Shown here piece after piece: positions 20,444 through 30,795 of a stretch of DNA of 64,000 nt. Source of the DNA: Nakamurella endophytica (GTDB lineage: Bacteria > Actinomycetota > Actinomycetes > Mycobacteriales > Nakamurellaceae). The translations under genes and the position numbers were made by a program. The stretch's first letter is position 1. Each line of letters begins with the position of its first letter. The notes under the pieces are model-generated. The model saw nothing but the letters and a program-made list of their open reading frames with translations. It was not told where the DNA came from and searched no databases. The stretch covers positions 38,442 through 102,441 of the forward strand of contig NZ_BMNA01000001.1 in assembly GCF_014646215.1 (NCBI RefSeq). The letters run 5' to 3'.

Positions 20444-20854
20444 TCAGTCCCCGGGTCGCCCGGGCGGCGGCACCGGAAGCGTACCGGCCGCCTGCCGGCG
20501 CCGGAATTCCTGCCGGAACCACCAGAGCAGCGCCCACACGGCGGCGAAGACCACGCCCATCACGCCCAGCGAGGGATTGATGAACCAGCCCAGCACGGTC
20601 AGCCCCTGCAGGACGAAGGCGGCGGTGAGGAACCACGGCCGGGAGACGAACGCGCAGAGCGCCACCATCGCCGCGGCCAGCAGGCAGATCAGCAGCACCC
20701 CCACGGCACCGGTCCCCGACCCGGTGTTGCGGGCGACCGGGATGGACAGCAGCACCGTGATGGCCTCGAGCACCAGCACCGCCGACATGGCCCCACGCAG
20801 CCCGCGCTCCGGGTCGTACGGGCGCGGCGCCGCCGGCGGCCGGGGGTCGGTCAT
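20444..20854 (-). CDS. DUF4233 family membrane protein
   Basis: A 136-residue protein with four predicted membrane helices ([71 protein letters not shown]) between a short N-terminus and a proline-rich C-tail. The [15 protein letters not shown] start is typical of DUF4233 proteins, found between folC and ndk in many Actinobacteria; function unknown. The start overlaps the folC stop (ATGA), implying coupled translation. Confidence 0.85.
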   Translation of the reverse strand: MTDPRPPAAPRPYDPERGLRGAMSAVLVLEAITVLLSIPVARNTGSGTGAVGVLLICLLAAAMVALCAFVSRPWFLTAAFVLQGLTVLGWFINPSLGVMGVVFAAVWALLWWFRQEFRRRQAAGTLPVPPPGRPGD

Positions 20855-22350
20855 GCCGGGCTCAACCCGGCGAGCGTCCGCCCGTCCCCGGCGCTGACCA
20901 CGGAGCCGGTGACCACCACACCCGTGCCGGCGGCCGGGACGTCGTCGTCCGCGCTCTCCGCCAGGTCCACCGCCAGGGCGATGGCCGCGTCCATCCGCGG
21001 CGCGGTGTGCACCCGCTCCTCACCGAAGACGTCGACCGCCAGCTCCGCCAGGTCGGCCACCGGCAGCGACCGCGGCGACGAGTTCACCGTCACCACCACC
21101 GCGTCGAAGCTGTCGGCCAGCGCCTCCAGCACCCCGCGGACGTCCTTGTCGCCGAGCACCGCCAGCACGCCCACCAGGCGGCTGAAGGAGTACTCGGTGG
21201 CCAGCGCGGCGGCGAGCGCCCGGGCGCCGTCGGGGTTGTGTGCGGCGTCGACCAGGATCGTCGGCGAGGTGCGCACCCGCTCCAGCCGGCCCGGCGAGGA
21301 CACCGACGCGAAGCCGTCCTGGACGGCGGCCGCGTCGAGCTGGCGACCGGGCCCGGCTCCGAAAAACGCCTCGACCGCGGCGAGCGCGAGCGCGGCGTTC
21401 TGCGCCTGGTGCTCGCCGGCCAGCGGCAGGAAGACGTCCTCGTAGACGCCGCCGAGGCCCTGCAGCGTCAGCCGCTGCCCGCCGACCGCGAAGGCGCGCT
21501 CGGCGACGCCGAACTCGCTGCCGAAGCGGGCCACCGTCGCGTCCACCTCGACCGCGCGGCGCAGCAGCACCTGCAGCGCCTCCGGGGACTGCGGGCCCAG
21601 CACGGCGACGGCACCGGACTTGATGATCCCGGCCTTGTTGCCGGCGATCTCGGCCACGGTGTCGCCGAGGAACTGCTGGTGGTCCAGCCCGACCGGGGTG
21701 ACGACGGCCACCCGGGCGTCCACCACGTTCGTCGAGTCCCAGGTGCCCCCGAGACCGACCTCGACGACGGCGACGTCGACCGGCGCGTCGGCGAAGGCCG
21801 CGAACGCCATGGCCGTCAGCACCTCGAACTTCGACAGCGGCTGCCCGCCCGCGCGCTCCGCGGCGGCGTCGACCAGGTCGACGTAGGCGGCGATGTCCTC
21901 GTAGGCGGCGACGTACCGGTCCGGGTCGATGGGCGTGCCGTCGATGCTGATCCGCTCGGTCACCAGCTGCAGGTGCGGCGAGGTGAACCGGCCGGTGCGC
22001 AGCCCGATGCGGCCGAGCAGCGCGTCGATCATCCGGGTGGTCGACGTCTTGCCGTTCGTCCCGGCGACCTGGATCACCGGGAACGACCGCTCCGGGTGGC
22101 CGACGACGTCCAGCAGCGCCGAGATCCGGTCCAGCGTCGGGTGGATCTGCACCTCGTTGCGCCGCCGGTCCAGCAGCGCCTCCACGGCCCCGAGAGTCAG
22201 CGGCGGGCTCTCCGGGATCAGCAGCGCACCGCTGTCGTCGTCGAGATCGCTGGTCGCGGCGGCGATCTCCGCCTCGTGCGGCGGTACCGGGGTCGCGGCG
22301 TCCAGCTCGTCGTCGGGCCAGTCGTCCTGCTCCCCGCCGGGGCCGGTCAC
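20851..22350 (-). CDS. folC: Dihydrofolate synthase / folylpolyglutamate synthase FolC
   Basis: A 499-residue Mur-ligase-family enzyme adding glutamate to dihydropteroate and to folates. The P-loop is [14 protein letters not shown] near residue 96; other hallmarks are [33 protein letters not shown] and [14 protein letters not shown]. The first 45 residues are acidic ([18 protein letters not shown]) and extra compared with the minimal enzyme. The GTG start overlaps the valS stop (GTGA at 22347-22350), so FolC is translated behind ValS, a conserved actinobacterial pair. Confidence 0.96.
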   Translation of the reverse strand: MTGPGGEQDDWPDDELDAATPVPPHEAEIAAATSDLDDDSGALLIPESPPLTLGAVEALLDRRRNEVQIHPTLDRISALLDVVGHPERSFPVIQVAGTNGKTSTTRMIDALLGRIGLRTGRFTSPHLQLVTERISIDGTPIDPDRYVAAYEDIAAYVDLVDAAAERAGGQPLSKFEVLTAMAFAAFADAPVDVAVVEVGLGGTWDSTNVVDARVAVVTPVGLDHQQFLGDTVAEIAGNKAGIIKSGAVAVLGPQSPEALQVLLRRAVEVDATVARFGSEFGVAERAFAVGGQRLTLQGLGGVYEDVFLPLAGEHQAQNAALALAAVEAFFGAGPGRQLDAAAVQDGFASVSSPGRLERVRTSPTILVDAAHNPDGARALAAALATEYSFSRLVGVLAVLGDKDVRGVLEALADSFDAVVVTVNSSPRSLPVADLAELAVDVFGEERVHTAPRMDAAIALAVDLAESADDDVPAAGTGVVVTGSVVSAGDGRTLAGLSPA

Positions 22351-25061
22351 GACGCCGCCCCGGCGGCGCCCAGCTCGGCCAGCCGTGCGGTGAGCCGCTC
22401 GATGTCCGCCTGCGCCTTGGTGTTCCGCGCCCGGATGCCGTCCACCACGCGCGCCGGCGCCTTGCCCAGGAACTGCTCGTCGCCGAGCTTGCGGCCGGTG
22501 TCGGCCAGGTCCTTGCGGGCCACGGCCAGTTCCTTGTCCAGCCGGGCGGTCTCGGCGCCGAGATCGATGGCCTCCGAGGTGTCCAGCGCCACCGTGGCCG
22601 TGCCGGAGGACAGCGCGACCGTCACCGTGGCGGTCGCGGTGAACCCGGCACCGGCCGGCTCGAGGCGGGTCAGGGCGGCGGCGACCGCGGCGTGCCCGTC
22701 GGCGCCGCTGACCACCGCGGGCACCCGGCGGCCGGGCGCCAGGCCCTGGTCGGCACGGAACCGCCGGACCTGTGTCACCAGCTGCTGCAGGTCCGCCATC
22801 CAGGTGTCGGCGTCCGGGTCGGGGTGCCCCCCGTCACCGACACCGTCAGCGCCGTCACCGACACCGTCGGCGCCGGCGGTGTCGGCGGTCGTCGGCCAGG
22901 CCGCCACCACCAGGGACTCGCCGCCGGTCAGCGCCGTCCACAGCGACTCGGTGACGAACGGCACGAAGGGGTGCAGCAGTCGCAGCACGGTGTCCAGGAC
23001 GGTGCCGAGCACCTCGCGGGTCTGCTCGGCGCGCTCGGGTTCGGCCAGCTGGACCTTCGCGACCTCGAGGTACCAGTCGCAGACCTCGTCCCAGGCGTAG
23101 TGGTACAGCCCCTCGGCCGCCTTGCCGAACTGGAAGTCGCCCAGCAGCGCGGAGGTCTGGCCCACCACCTCGTCGAGCCGGCCGAGCACCCACCGGTCGG
23201 CCGCGGTCGACGCCGCCCGGTCCACCGGCCGCTCGGGCACCCTGGCCCCGTTCAGCAGCGCGAACCTGGTGGCGTTGAACAGCTTCGAGCAGAAGTTGCG
23301 CGAGCCGCCGACCCACTCGCCGGCGATGGCCTGGTCGCTGCCGGGGTTCGCCCCCCGGGCCAGGGTGAACCGGACGGCGTCCGCGCCGTAGGTGTCGATC
23401 CACGCCAGCGGGTCGACCACGTTGCCGCGGGACTTGGACATCTTCTTGCCGTTCTGGTCCCGGACCAGGCCGTGCAGCGCCACGGTGCGGAACGGCACCA
23501 CGTCCTGCTCCGGACGCTCCGGCCCCATGGCGTACAGCCCGAACATCATCATCCGGGCCACCCAGAAGAACAGGATGTCGTAGCCCGTGACCAGCACGCT
23601 GGTCGGGTAGAACGCCTGCAGCGTCTCGGTGTCCTGCGGCCAGCCCATGGTCGAGAACGGCCACAGCGCGGACGAGAACCAGGTGTCCAGCACGTCGGGG
23701 TCCTGCGTCCAGCCCTCACCGGGCGGCTCCTCGTCCGGCCCGACGCAGCGGACCGCGCCGTCCGGCCCGTACCAGACCGGGATCCGGTGTCCCCACCACA
23801 ACTGTCGGGAGATCGTCCAGTCGTGCATGTTGTCGACCCAGTCGAAGTACCGCGCGGCCAGCTCCGGCGGGTGGATCCGGGTGCGGCCGTCCCGGACGGC
23901 GTCGCCGGCGGCCCGGGCCAGCGGGGCGACGCGGACGAACCACTGCAGGCTCAGCCGCGGCTCGACCACGTCGTCCGAGCGGGAGCAGTGCCCGACCGAG
24001 TGCACGTACGGCACCTTCTCGGCCACCACCCGGCCCTGCGCGGCCAGGTCGGCCTTGACCGCGGCGCGCGCCTCGAACCGGTCCATGCCGTCGAAACGCG
24101 TCCCGGTCCCGGTGATCCGGGCGTCCTCGGTGAGGATGGTCGGCATCGGAAGCCCGTGCCGGCGGCCGATCTCGAAGTCGTTGGGGTCGTGCGCCGGTGT
24201 CACCTTCACCGCGCCCGTGCCGAACTCCGGCTCGACGTGGTCGTCGGCCACCACCGGGATCTCGCGGTCGACCAGGGGCAGCCGCAGCATGCGCCCGACC
24301 ACGGCCGCGTACCGCGGGTCGTCCGGGTGCACCGCGACAGCCGTGTCACCGAGCAGGGTCTCGACGCGCGTGGTGGCGATGACCACCGACCACGGCTCCT
24401 CGCCCGGCGCGGTCACCCCGTCGTAGCGCACGGACACCAGCTCGCCGGCGTCCTCGCGGTGCTCGACCTCGATGTCGGACAGCGCGGTCAGGCACCCCGG
24501 GCACCAGTTGATGATGCGCTCGGCCCGGTAGATCAGTTCGTCGTCGTACAGCCGCTTGAAGATGGTCTGCACCGCCGCGGACAGGCCCTCGTCCAGCGTG
24601 AAGCGCTCCCGATCCCAGTCGACCGAGTCGCCGAGCCGCTTCATCTGGCCGAGGATCGCCCCGCCGGCGTCGCGCTTCCAGTCCCAGACCTTCTGGACGA
24701 ACAGCTCGCGGCCGTAGTCGTGGCGCGTCTTGCCGTCCCTGGCCAGCTGCCGCTCGACGACGGTCTGGGTGGCGATCCCGGCGTGGTCCATGCCGGGCAG
24801 CCACAGCACCTCGTCGCCGGACATCCGGTGCCAGCGCGCCAGGATGTCCATGATCGTGTGATCGAGGGCATGCCCCACGTGCAGGTCGCCGGTGACGTTC
24901 GGCGGCGGCAGCACGATCGAGAACGGCCGCCGCTCCCCGGACAGCACCCGCCGCGGGTCGGCGTGGAAGTACCCCGCGTCCAGCCACCGCCGGTACAGCG
25001 CTACCTCGACGACCGCCGGGTCGTACTGGGCGGGCAGCGGGGTCGGCGCGGTGGCGGTCAC
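22347..25061 (-). CDS. valS: Valyl-tRNA synthetase
   Basis: A 904-residue class I synthetase charging tRNA-Val, with editing of misactivated threonine. The HIGH-type motif is in [15 protein letters not shown] near residue 53; KMSKS is in [15 protein letters not shown]. The connective editing domain has the [16 protein letters not shown] motif. The C-terminal coiled coil ([40 protein letters not shown]) is complete. An unusual short tandem repeat ([16 protein letters not shown]) interrupts the linker after the anticodon-binding domain. The GTG start lies six bases after TAAACT with no ribosome site, suggesting a leaderless mRNA. No T-box is visible upstream. Confidence 0.97.
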   Translation of the reverse strand: MTATAPTPLPAQYDPAVVEVALYRRWLDAGYFHADPRRVLSGERRPFSIVLPPPNVTGDLHVGHALDHTIMDILARWHRMSGDEVLWLPGMDHAGIATQTVVERQLARDGKTRHDYGRELFVQKVWDWKRDAGGAILGQMKRLGDSVDWDRERFTLDEGLSAAVQTIFKRLYDDELIYRAERIINWCPGCLTALSDIEVEHREDAGELVSVRYDGVTAPGEEPWSVVIATTRVETLLGDTAVAVHPDDPRYAAVVGRMLRLPLVDREIPVVADDHVEPEFGTGAVKVTPAHDPNDFEIGRRHGLPMPTILTEDARITGTGTRFDGMDRFEARAAVKADLAAQGRVVAEKVPYVHSVGHCSRSDDVVEPRLSLQWFVRVAPLARAAGDAVRDGRTRIHPPELAARYFDWVDNMHDWTISRQLWWGHRIPVWYGPDGAVRCVGPDEEPPGEGWTQDPDVLDTWFSSALWPFSTMGWPQDTETLQAFYPTSVLVTGYDILFFWVARMMMFGLYAMGPERPEQDVVPFRTVALHGLVRDQNGKKMSKSRGNVVDPLAWIDTYGADAVRFTLARGANPGSDQAIAGEWVGGSRNFCSKLFNATRFALLNGARVPERPVDRAASTAADRWVLGRLDEVVGQTSALLGDFQFGKAAEGLYHYAWDEVCDWYLEVAKVQLAEPERAEQTREVLGTVLDTVLRLLHPFVPFVTESLWTALTGGESLVVAAWPTTADTAGADGVGDGADGVGDGGHPDPDADTWMADLQQLVTQVRRFRADQGLAPGRRVPAVVSGADGHAAVAAALTRLEPAGAGFTATATVTVALSSGTATVALDTSEAIDLGAETARLDKELAVARKDLADTGRKLGDEQFLGKAPARVVDGIRARNTKAQADIERLTARLAELGAAGAAS
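22831..22872. repeat. 21-bp tandem duplication inside valS
   Basis: Two adjacent copies of a 21-base unit (ccgtcaccgacaccgtc...) differ at one base. Seven codons are duplicated in frame, giving the GVGDGAD-type repeat in a ValS linker. Confidence 0.9.
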
Positions 25062-25067
25062 CGCACC

Positions 25068-25073
25068 AGTTTA
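25068..25073 (-). promoter_or_regulatory. Putative -10 element of valS (leaderless)
   Basis: TAAACT on the minus strand is six bases from the valS GTG. It is the only AT-rich hexamer nearby and no Shine-Dalgarno sequence follows. Confidence 0.5.
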
Positions 25074-25202
25074 GGTGCGTGGCACCGCCCGGCGGCCCCG
25101 CCGCCGGGCTGGGACCGGGCCGGTTCCGGGCCGCCACCAGGCCGGTACCGGACCGCCGCCGAGCCAGGCCGGGGCCGGGCCGTCACCGAGCCGTGCGGCC
25201 GG

Positions 25203-25460
25203 TCAGACCGTGCCCACCACGGTCCGCCAGCGCACCGGGCCGTAGACGACCCGCTCGCCGTCGAGCAGCACGACGGCCGACGCCCCGTGCCGGGCCAGCC
25301 ACTCGCCGCGCGCCGCCAGCCAGTCCTCGGCCTCCTCGCGGCAGGTGAAGTGCGGCGTGCGCACCGGCACGGCGACCCCGGCCGGAGTGGCGGCCACCCA
25401 GCGCCACCGGCGCTCGAGTCCCGCCCGCGCGGCGGGAATCCGTTCCACGTGCACCGTCAT
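25203..25460 (-). CDS. Small uncharacterised protein, paralog of the 26901-27176 product
   Basis: An 85-residue protein that I do not recognise by name. The core RWRWVAATPAG...AEDWLAARGEWLARHGASAVVLLDGERVVYGP aligns over about 60 residues with the product of 26901-27176: both share a W-x-W start, AEDWL, L-x-x-x-G-x-S-x-V and DGE-x-x-VYGP. There is no signal peptide or membrane helix, so it is probably a small cytosolic alpha/beta domain. The ATG at 25460 is my choice; a GTG nine bases earlier is also possible. It lies between the start of valS and the end of an acyl-CoA dehydrogenase gene. Confidence 0.72.
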   Translation of the reverse strand: MTVHVERIPAARAGLERRWRWVAATPAGVAVPVRTPHFTCREEAEDWLAARGEWLARHGASAVVLLDGERVVYGPVRWRTVVGTV

Positions 25461-25640
25461 CGAGCTCACCCACTCCGCGGCCGGGACGAGGGCGCCGGTC
25501 GGCGCCGTCACCGACGACGGTGCTCCGGGCAGGTGTGGCCGCACTGTGGCCGGTCTGGGCGCGGTCCGGGAAGGACATGGCGGACGTGCGGGAACCCGGT
25601 GGGCGGCGCACCGGAGCCGGAAGCCGGCACGGCCCGGGGT

Positions 25641-25670
25641 CAGGTCCGGTCAAGTCGGGTCAGGTCGGGT
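25641..25670. repeat. Three 10-bp tandem repeats abutting the acyl-CoA dehydrogenase stop
   Basis: caggtccggt, caagtcgggt and caggtcgggt follow each other in exact 10-base register and continue as cag at 25671. They occupy the gap downstream of the gene, and the last base is part of its stop codon. Confidence 0.8.
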
Positions 25671-26824
25671 CAGTACGAGCGCGGCAGGCCCAGCGAGTGC
25701 TGCGCGACGTAGTTCAGGATCATCTCGCTGCTCACCGGCGCGATCCGCAGCAGCCGGGCCATGCCCCACATCGGGAGCAGGCCGAAGTCCGCGGACAGCC
25801 CGTTCCCGCCGTGGGCCTGGATCGCCGCGTCGACCGCGTGGCCGGCCGCCTCCGCGGCGGCGAACTTGGCCATGTTGGCCGCCTCGCCGGCGGGCCGGCC
25901 GGCGTCGTGCAGCCAGGCGGCGCGCGCGGTCGCCACGGCGGCCACCTCGACCTCGACCTTGGCCCGCGCCAGCGGGTGCGCCACCGCCTGGTGGGCGCCC
26001 GTCGGCACGCCCCACACCGACCGGTCGCTGACGTACCGGGCGGCGGCGGACAGCACGAACCGGCCGATCCCGACGGCGATCGCAGCGGCGGTGATCCGCT
26101 CGGGGTTCAGGCCGTCGAACAGCGGACCCAGGTCGTTGGGCGCCCCCACCACCGCCGACGCCGGCACCCGCACCCGATCGAAGTGCACGGTGAACTGCCG
26201 GTCCGGGATCTGCGCGGCGACGTCGATCGCGGTCCAGGACAGGCCCGGGGTGTCCGTCGGCACCAGGAAGAGCGTCAGCCGGCCGCGGCCGGTGTCCGCG
26301 TCGACGCCGGTCCTGGCCACGGTGAGCACCGCCGCCGACTGGTCGATGCCCGAGATGTAGTACTTGCCACCGGTGATCACGTAGTCGGCGCCGTCCCGCT
26401 CCGCGGTGGTGCTGATCCGGTGCGAGTTCGAGCCGGCGTCGGGCTCGGTGATGGCGAAGGACAGCTTGACCGACCCGTCGGCCAACCGCGGCAGCCATTC
26501 CTGGCGCTGCTCGGCGGAGCCGTGCCGGCGCAGCACCTCGACGCCGATGGCGCTGGAGACCAGCAGGAGCAGCAGCGGGCAGCCCGCCGCGGCGGACTCG
26601 GTCGCCACCAGGGCCAGCTCCTGCATGCCGGCGCCGCCGCCGCCGTACTCCTCCGGGACGTTGATCCCGATGCAGCCGGCCTTGCCCAGGTCGGACCACA
26701 GGCCGTCCTCCGGTGCGGCGCGACGGGCGTGGTCGGCGTACTCCGCGGGGCCGTGGGCGGCGGTGATGTCCCGCACCAGCTCCCGGAGCTGGCGGTGTTC
26801 CGGCGATTCGTCGAAGTCCGGCAT
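25670..26824 (-). CDS. Acyl-CoA dehydrogenase family protein
   Basis: A 384-residue flavoenzyme. Family patterns in order: the N-terminal helical domain (SPEHRQLRELVRDITAAHG), PEEYGGGGAGMQELALV, the FAD-binding loop FAITEPDAGSN, GGKYYISGIDQ, RVPASAVVG, and the C-terminal helical domain with IQAHGGNGLSADFGL. It should remove hydrogens at C2-C3 of an acyl-CoA and pass electrons to electron-transfer flavoprotein; chain length is not predictable. The C-terminal half lacks an obvious catalytic-base motif I can assign. The ATG at 26824 has GAGGAG nine bases upstream. It is flanked by two paralogous small genes and has no other beta-oxidation neighbours here. Confidence 0.92.
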   Translation of the reverse strand: MPDFDESPEHRQLRELVRDITAAHGPAEYADHARRAAPEDGLWSDLGKAGCIGINVPEEYGGGGAGMQELALVATESAAAGCPLLLLLVSSAIGVEVLRRHGSAEQRQEWLPRLADGSVKLSFAITEPDAGSNSHRISTTAERDGADYVITGGKYYISGIDQSAAVLTVARTGVDADTGRGRLTLFLVPTDTPGLSWTAIDVAAQIPDRQFTVHFDRVRVPASAVVGAPNDLGPLFDGLNPERITAAAIAVGIGRFVLSAAARYVSDRSVWGVPTGAHQAVAHPLARAKVEVEVAAVATARAAWLHDAGRPAGEAANMAKFAAAEAAGHAVDAAIQAHGGNGLSADFGLLPMWGMARLLRIAPVSSEMILNYVAQHSLGLPRSY

Positions 26825-26900
26825 GGGTCCGCTCCTCGTCGTCGAGTGTGCGCACCCAGGATGCTCCGGTGAACCGCGGTTCACAAACCGCGGGCGAGGC

Positions 26901-27176
26901 TCACAGCTCGGCGGGAGCCTCCTCCGGGCCCGGGGCGTCCGGCGCCAGGTACATGGGCCCGTAGACGGTGCTCTCGCCGTCGGTCAGCGACACCGTCGAG
27001 ACGCCCTGCTCCTCCAACTCGGCGAAGTGCTCGCGCAGCCAGTCCTCGGCTGACGTCTGGTCGGCGAAGGCCACCGGCGCCGGGCCGATGACGATGCCCG
27101 CCTCGTCGGCCAGGATCCACTGCCACGCTCCGGCGTCCGGTTCCAGCGGGGCCGCGGAGAGGTCGTCCTGCGTCAT
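26901..27176 (-). CDS. Small uncharacterised protein, paralog of the 25203-25460 product
   Basis: A 91-residue acidic protein with the same fold signature as its neighbour: AWQWILADEAGIVIGP, then SAEDWLREHFAELEEQGVSTVSL, then DGESTVYGPMYL. It has a short acidic N-terminus and a Pro/Glu-rich tail that the paralog lacks. I know no function for it; the shape suggests a small single-domain cytosolic protein. The ATG at 27176 is preceded by a weak purine-rich site. It is divergent from cobT and lies 76 bases upstream of the acyl-CoA dehydrogenase on the same strand, so the three genes may be one unit. Confidence 0.78.
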   Translation of the reverse strand: MTQDDLSAAPLEPDAGAWQWILADEAGIVIGPAPVAFADQTSAEDWLREHFAELEEQGVSTVSLTDGESTVYGPMYLAPDAPGPEEAPAEL

Positions 27177-27317
27177 GGTGTCTCCGTCCTGGTCCCGGTC
27201 GGGCCGCACCGTGGCGTCCGGTGGCCGCCGGTCGACCGACGGTAGCGTGACCGGCGACCCGCGGCGGCCATCCGCGCCCGCCGTGTCGCCGGCCCGCCGG
27301 CAGAACAGGAGCCGTCC

Positions 27318-28325
27318 GTGCCCAGCGACACCCCGGCGATCCCCGACGTCCCGTTCGTCGACCTGTCCACCCCGGCGCGGCAGGAGCTGGGCGTCCTCGG
27401 GCCGTTGCGCACCCTGCTCGCCGCGTGCGCGGACGGTGGGGACGGGGTTCTGCGGTCGCCGCGGCTGGTGGTGTTCGCCGCCGACCACGGCGTCGCGGAG
27501 CTGGGCGTCTCGGCGTACCCGGCGGCGGAGACCGCCGCCCGGGTCGCCGACCTGGCGGCCGGCCGGGGCCCGGTCGTCGCCTCCGCCGGGGCCGCCGGCG
27601 TCGCCACGCGCCTCGTCGACCTGACCGGCTCCCCCAGCGGGCGCATCGACCGCGAGGACGCCCTGACGGACCGGCAACTGGTGGACGCCGTCGACGCCGG
27701 CATCGCCGCCGCCGACCGCGAGATCGACGACGGCGCCGACCTGCTCGTGGGCGGGGTCTGCAGCGTCGCGGTGAGCACCCCGGCCGCCGCGCTCGTCGCG
27801 GCCGTCACCGGCATGGAACCGGTGGACGTGACCTCCCGCGGTTCCGGCGTCGGCGACGCCGCCTGGATCCGCAAGGTCCGGGTGGTCCGGGACGCGCTGC
27901 ACCGGGCGACGTCGGAGGCGACGGACGCCGTGGGGCTGCTGCGCATCGCCGGCGGCGCGGACCTGGCAGCCTTCGCCGGTTTCGTCGCACAGGCCGCCGC
28001 CCGCCGCACCCCGGTGCTGGTCGACGACGTCGTCGGCACCCTCGGCGCCGTGCTGGCCAACCGGATGGCGCCCGGCTCGGAGCTGTACGTGGTGGCCACC
28101 TCGCTGGCCCCGGAGCGGGCCCACCGCCGGCTGCTGGACGTGCTCGGCCGGGACCCGCTGACCAGCTGGCAGCTCGGCCTGGGCAGCGGGCTCGGCGCGG
28201 TGCTGCTGGTGCCGGCGATCCGCGCCGCGATGGCCGCGGAGGCGGCGACCGAGGCGCTCGCCGCCGACCCCGGCCGGGGCCGGACGGCGGACGCCGTCGA
28301 GCGCTGGGACCCGGAACTGCTCTGA
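27318..28325 (+). CDS. cobT: CobT-type nicotinate-nucleotide-dimethylbenzimidazole phosphoribosyltransferase
   Basis: A 335-residue enzyme that makes alpha-ribazole phosphate from dimethylbenzimidazole and nicotinate mononucleotide for the lower ligand of cobalamin. Recognisable features are VFAADHGVAELGVSAYP near residue 52, GGVCSVAVSTPAAAL, the GSGVGD loop and the PVLVDDVVGTLGAVLA segment. The C-terminus keeps LGLGSGLGAVLLVPA and a catalytic glutamate candidate in the AAEAATEA stretch, but I could not fix that residue. The GTG at 27318 has AGGAGC upstream. A TAGCGT at 27243-27248 is a possible -10. No cobalamin riboswitch elements are visible upstream. No other cob genes are in the window. 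Confidence 0.87.
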   Translation: MPSDTPAIPDVPFVDLSTPARQELGVLGPLRTLLAACADGGDGVLRSPRLVVFAADHGVAELGVSAYPAAETAARVADLAAGRGPVVASAGAAGVATRLVDLTGSPSGRIDREDALTDRQLVDAVDAGIAAADREIDDGADLLVGGVCSVAVSTPAAALVAAVTGMEPVDVTSRGSGVGDAAWIRKVRVVRDALHRATSEATDAVGLLRIAGGADLAAFAGFVAQAAARRTPVLVDDVVGTLGAVLANRMAPGSELYVVATSLAPERAHRRLLDVLGRDPLTSWQLGLGSGLGAVLLVPAIRAAMAAEAATEALAADPGRGRTADAVERWDPELL

Positions 28326-28359
28326 GCCGGCTCGGACCGCCGCGCCGGCCGTCCCCGGA

Positions 28360-30795
28360 TCAGTCCCCGGCGCCGTGCGGTGCCGCGTCCCCGGCCCGGG
28401 GCTCGACCAGCGGCATGCCGTCGAAGGCGGTGACCGGTGGCAGCGGGCCGTCCCAGCGCTCCAGCTCGACCAGGCAGGTGTGCGCGCTGGGGCCCTGGGC
28501 CAGTCGCGACGTGCCGTGGTCGCGGGTCAGCACGTTGGGGTTGCCGTGCACGTCCAGGCCGCCGGGCCGCACCGGGTCGTACCAGGCGCCGGTGGACAGC
28601 CGCACGACGCCGGGACGGATGTCGGCGGACACCACCGCGCCGGCCAGGCACTCGCCGCGCGCGTTCCAGAGCCGCACCACGTCGCCGTCGGCGATACCGC
28701 GCGCGGCGGCGTCCACCGGGTGCACTGTCACCGGCTCCCGGCCGGCGACCTTGCCGGCCCGCGAGTGGGCACCGTTGTCGAACTGCGAGTGCAGTCGCCG
28801 CTCCGGCTGTCCGGACACCAGGGCGAGCGGGAAGCGGTGCGCCAGCGCGCCTCCCAGCCACTCGGCCGGCTCGAGCCAGGTCGGGTGTCCCGGGCAGTCG
28901 TCGTAGCCCATGCCGTCGATGGTCTCCGAGAACAGCTCCAGCCGGCCCGACGGCGTGGCGATCGGGTGGGCCTCCGGATCCCGGCGCAGGGCCGCGTACG
29001 GCGGCTCGGGCCGGTCCAGGTCCGGCAGCGGGACGCCGCCCCTGCGCACCAGTTCCGGCCAGTCGGGCAGGGTCACGCCGAGCCGGCCGGCGCGGTCCAC
29101 GGTGCGCCGGTACAGCTCCTGCACCCACTCGTCGGCCGAGCGGCCCTCGGTGAACCGGTCGCGGATCCCGAGGGGACCGGCGATCGCGGCGAGGATGTCG
29201 TAGTCGGTCCTGGCGTCGCCCGGCGGCGGCGCCGCCGCCGTCATGACCGACAGGTACGGGTCCTCCCGGCCGGCGGCGAAGTCGGTGCGCTCGGTGAAAG
29301 CGGCGGCCGGCAACACGATGTCGGCGTGCCGGGCGAGCGCGTTCGCGACATGCTCGTGCACCACGACGGTGTCCGGTCGCTGCCAGGCGTCGGCGAGCCG
29401 ATTGAGGTCCTGGTGGTGGTGGAACGGGTTGCCGCCCACCCAGTAGACGAGCCGGATGTCCGGGTAGGTGTACCGGCCACCGTCGTAGTCGAACTCCGCA
29501 CCGGGGCGCAGCAGCAGGTCGGCGATCCGGGCGACCGGGATGAAGTCGGAGACCGGGTCGACGCCCTGCGGCAACGCGGCCACCGGGACCCGGGACAGCC
29601 GCATGCCGTTGCGGTGCAGGGCGCCGAGCCCGCAGCCGAACCCGCCGCCGGGCCGGCCCATCGAGCCGGAGACGGCGGCCAGCGCCAGCGCCGCCCACGG
29701 CGCCTGCTCGCCATGGTCCGCGCGCTGCACCGACAACGACGCCGAGATCACCGTCCGCTCGGTGGCGATCCGGTGCGCCAGGGACCGGAGCACCCCGGCG
29801 TCCAGGCCGCTGATCCCGGCGGCCCACTCGGCACTCCGGACCACGCCGTCGGTCTCGCCGCGCAAATAGGCCAGGAACCGGTCGGCGCCGACGCAGCAGC
29901 GCTCGAGGAAGTCGCGATCGTGCAGTCCGGCCTCGACGATGGTGTGCGACAGGCCCAGCAGGACGGCCACGTCCGTGCCGGGCCGAGCGGGGAGCCAGGT
30001 GGCGTCGAGGAAGTCGGCGGCGTCGGTGCGCAGCGGCGACACCGACACGACATCGACGCCGGCGGCGCGCAGCCGGCGCTGCGCCCCGGGAGACGAGTGG
30101 ATCCCGAGCCCGCCGTCGTTGACCTGGCTGTTGCGCAGGGCCATGCCGCCGACGGCGACGACGAGGCTGCCGTGCTCGGCGATCTCGTCGAATATCGGGG
30201 TGGAGTCCATGGCGGTCTGCCACCCGCCGGCGACCCGCCGCAGCAGCACGGTGACCGCGGCCGACGAGTAGGTGTCGACCGACCGGGTGTAGCCGCCGGC
30301 GAGGTTGAGGAAGCGGTGGATCTGCGACTGCGGGTGGTGGAACCTGCCGGCGGATCCCCAGCCGTAGGACCCGCCGAACACGGCACGGTTGCCGTGCCGC
30401 TCGCGCACCCGGCGGATCTCGCCGGCCACCAGTGACGCCGCGGTGTCCCAGTCGACGGGCACGTAGCGGTCGTCGCCGCGCCGGGGGCGGCCGTCGACGC
30501 CCGCGGGGCCGGGGCCGTGCTCCAGCCAGCCGCCACGGACCAGCGGGCGGGTGAGCCGGGCCGGCGACGTCAGCGCCGACGCGACGTTGCCGCCGATCGG
30601 GCTCGGATCCGGATCGCCGGGATGGGGGTCGAGCGCGACGACGCGGCCGTGCTCGGCGCGGACGAGGTAGCTGCCCCAGTGGGTGACCGTCGGGACCCCG
30701 GGCCCGACATCCGGCACCGTCGGGACACCGGGCCCGACATCCGGCACCGTCGGGACACCGGGCCCGACATCCGGCACCGTGGTCGCGTCGGTCAC
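28360..30795 (-). CDS. BisC/TorA-type molybdopterin guanine dinucleotide oxidoreductase
   Basis: An 811-residue enzyme of the DMSO/TMAO/biotin-sulfoxide reductase type. It begins with a [10 protein letters not shown] triple repeat and then [25 protein letters not shown]. No N-terminal Fe-S cysteines and no Tat signal are seen, which fits cytosolic BisC. The segment [20 protein letters not shown] and the Mo-coordinating serine in DTYSSAA match the family. The C-terminal molybdopterin-binding domain starts near [14 protein letters not shown]. It probably reduces sulfoxides such as biotin or methionine sulfoxide; the substrate is inferred. The GTG start overlaps the ung stop (GTGA), an unusual coupling of a reductase to a DNA repair gene. 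Confidence 0.9.
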   Translation of the reverse strand: MTDATTVPDVGPGVPTVPDVGPGVPTVPDVGPGVPTVTHWGSYLVRAEHGRVVALDPHPGDPDPSPIGGNVASALTSPARLTRPLVRGGWLEHGPGPAGVDGRPRRGDDRYVPVDWDTAASLVAGEIRRVRERHGNRAVFGGSYGWGSAGRFHHPQSQIHRFLNLAGGYTRSVDTYSSAAVTVLLRRVAGGWQTAMDSTPIFDEIAEHGSLVVAVGGMALRNSQVNDGGLGIHSSPGAQRRLRAAGVDVVSVSPLRTDAADFLDATWLPARPGTDVAVLLGLSHTIVEAGLHDRDFLERCCVGADRFLAYLRGETDGVVRSAEWAAGISGLDAGVLRSLAHRIATERTVISASLSVQRADHGEQAPWAALALAAVSGSMGRPGGGFGCGLGALHRNGMRLSRVPVAALPQGVDPVSDFIPVARIADLLLRPGAEFDYDGGRYTYPDIRLVYWVGGNPFHHHQDLNRLADAWQRPDTVVVHEHVANALARHADIVLPAAAFTERTDFAAGREDPYLSVMTAAAPPPGDARTDYDILAAIAGPLGIRDRFTEGRSADEWVQELYRRTVDRAGRLGVTLPDWPELVRRGGVPLPDLDRPEPPYAALRRDPEAHPIATPSGRLELFSETIDGMGYDDCPGHPTWLEPAEWLGGALAHRFPLALVSGQPERRLHSQFDNGAHSRAGKVAGREPVTVHPVDAAARGIADGDVVRLWNARGECLAGAVVSADIRPGVVRLSTGAWYDPVRPGGLDVHGNPNVLTRDHGTSRLAQGPSAHTCLVELERWDGPLPPVTAFDGMPLVEPRAGDAAPHGAGD
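30691..30780. repeat. Three 30-bp tandem repeats encoding the N-terminus of the molybdoenzyme
   Basis: Copies at 30721-30750 and 30751-30780 are identical; the copy at 30691-30720 differs by one base. Ten codons are repeated in frame, so the protein starts with three [10 protein letters not shown] units before the conserved domain. Near identity points to recent expansion. Confidence 0.95.

Noticed and set aside
25062..25202. T-box or other leader upstream of valS
   Set aside because: The start codon is six bases from a -10 element, leaving no room for a leader; no specifier loop is visible.
27177..27317. Possible cobalamin riboswitch upstream of cobT
   Set aside because: None of the conserved B12-box segments could be found in the short 141-base gap.
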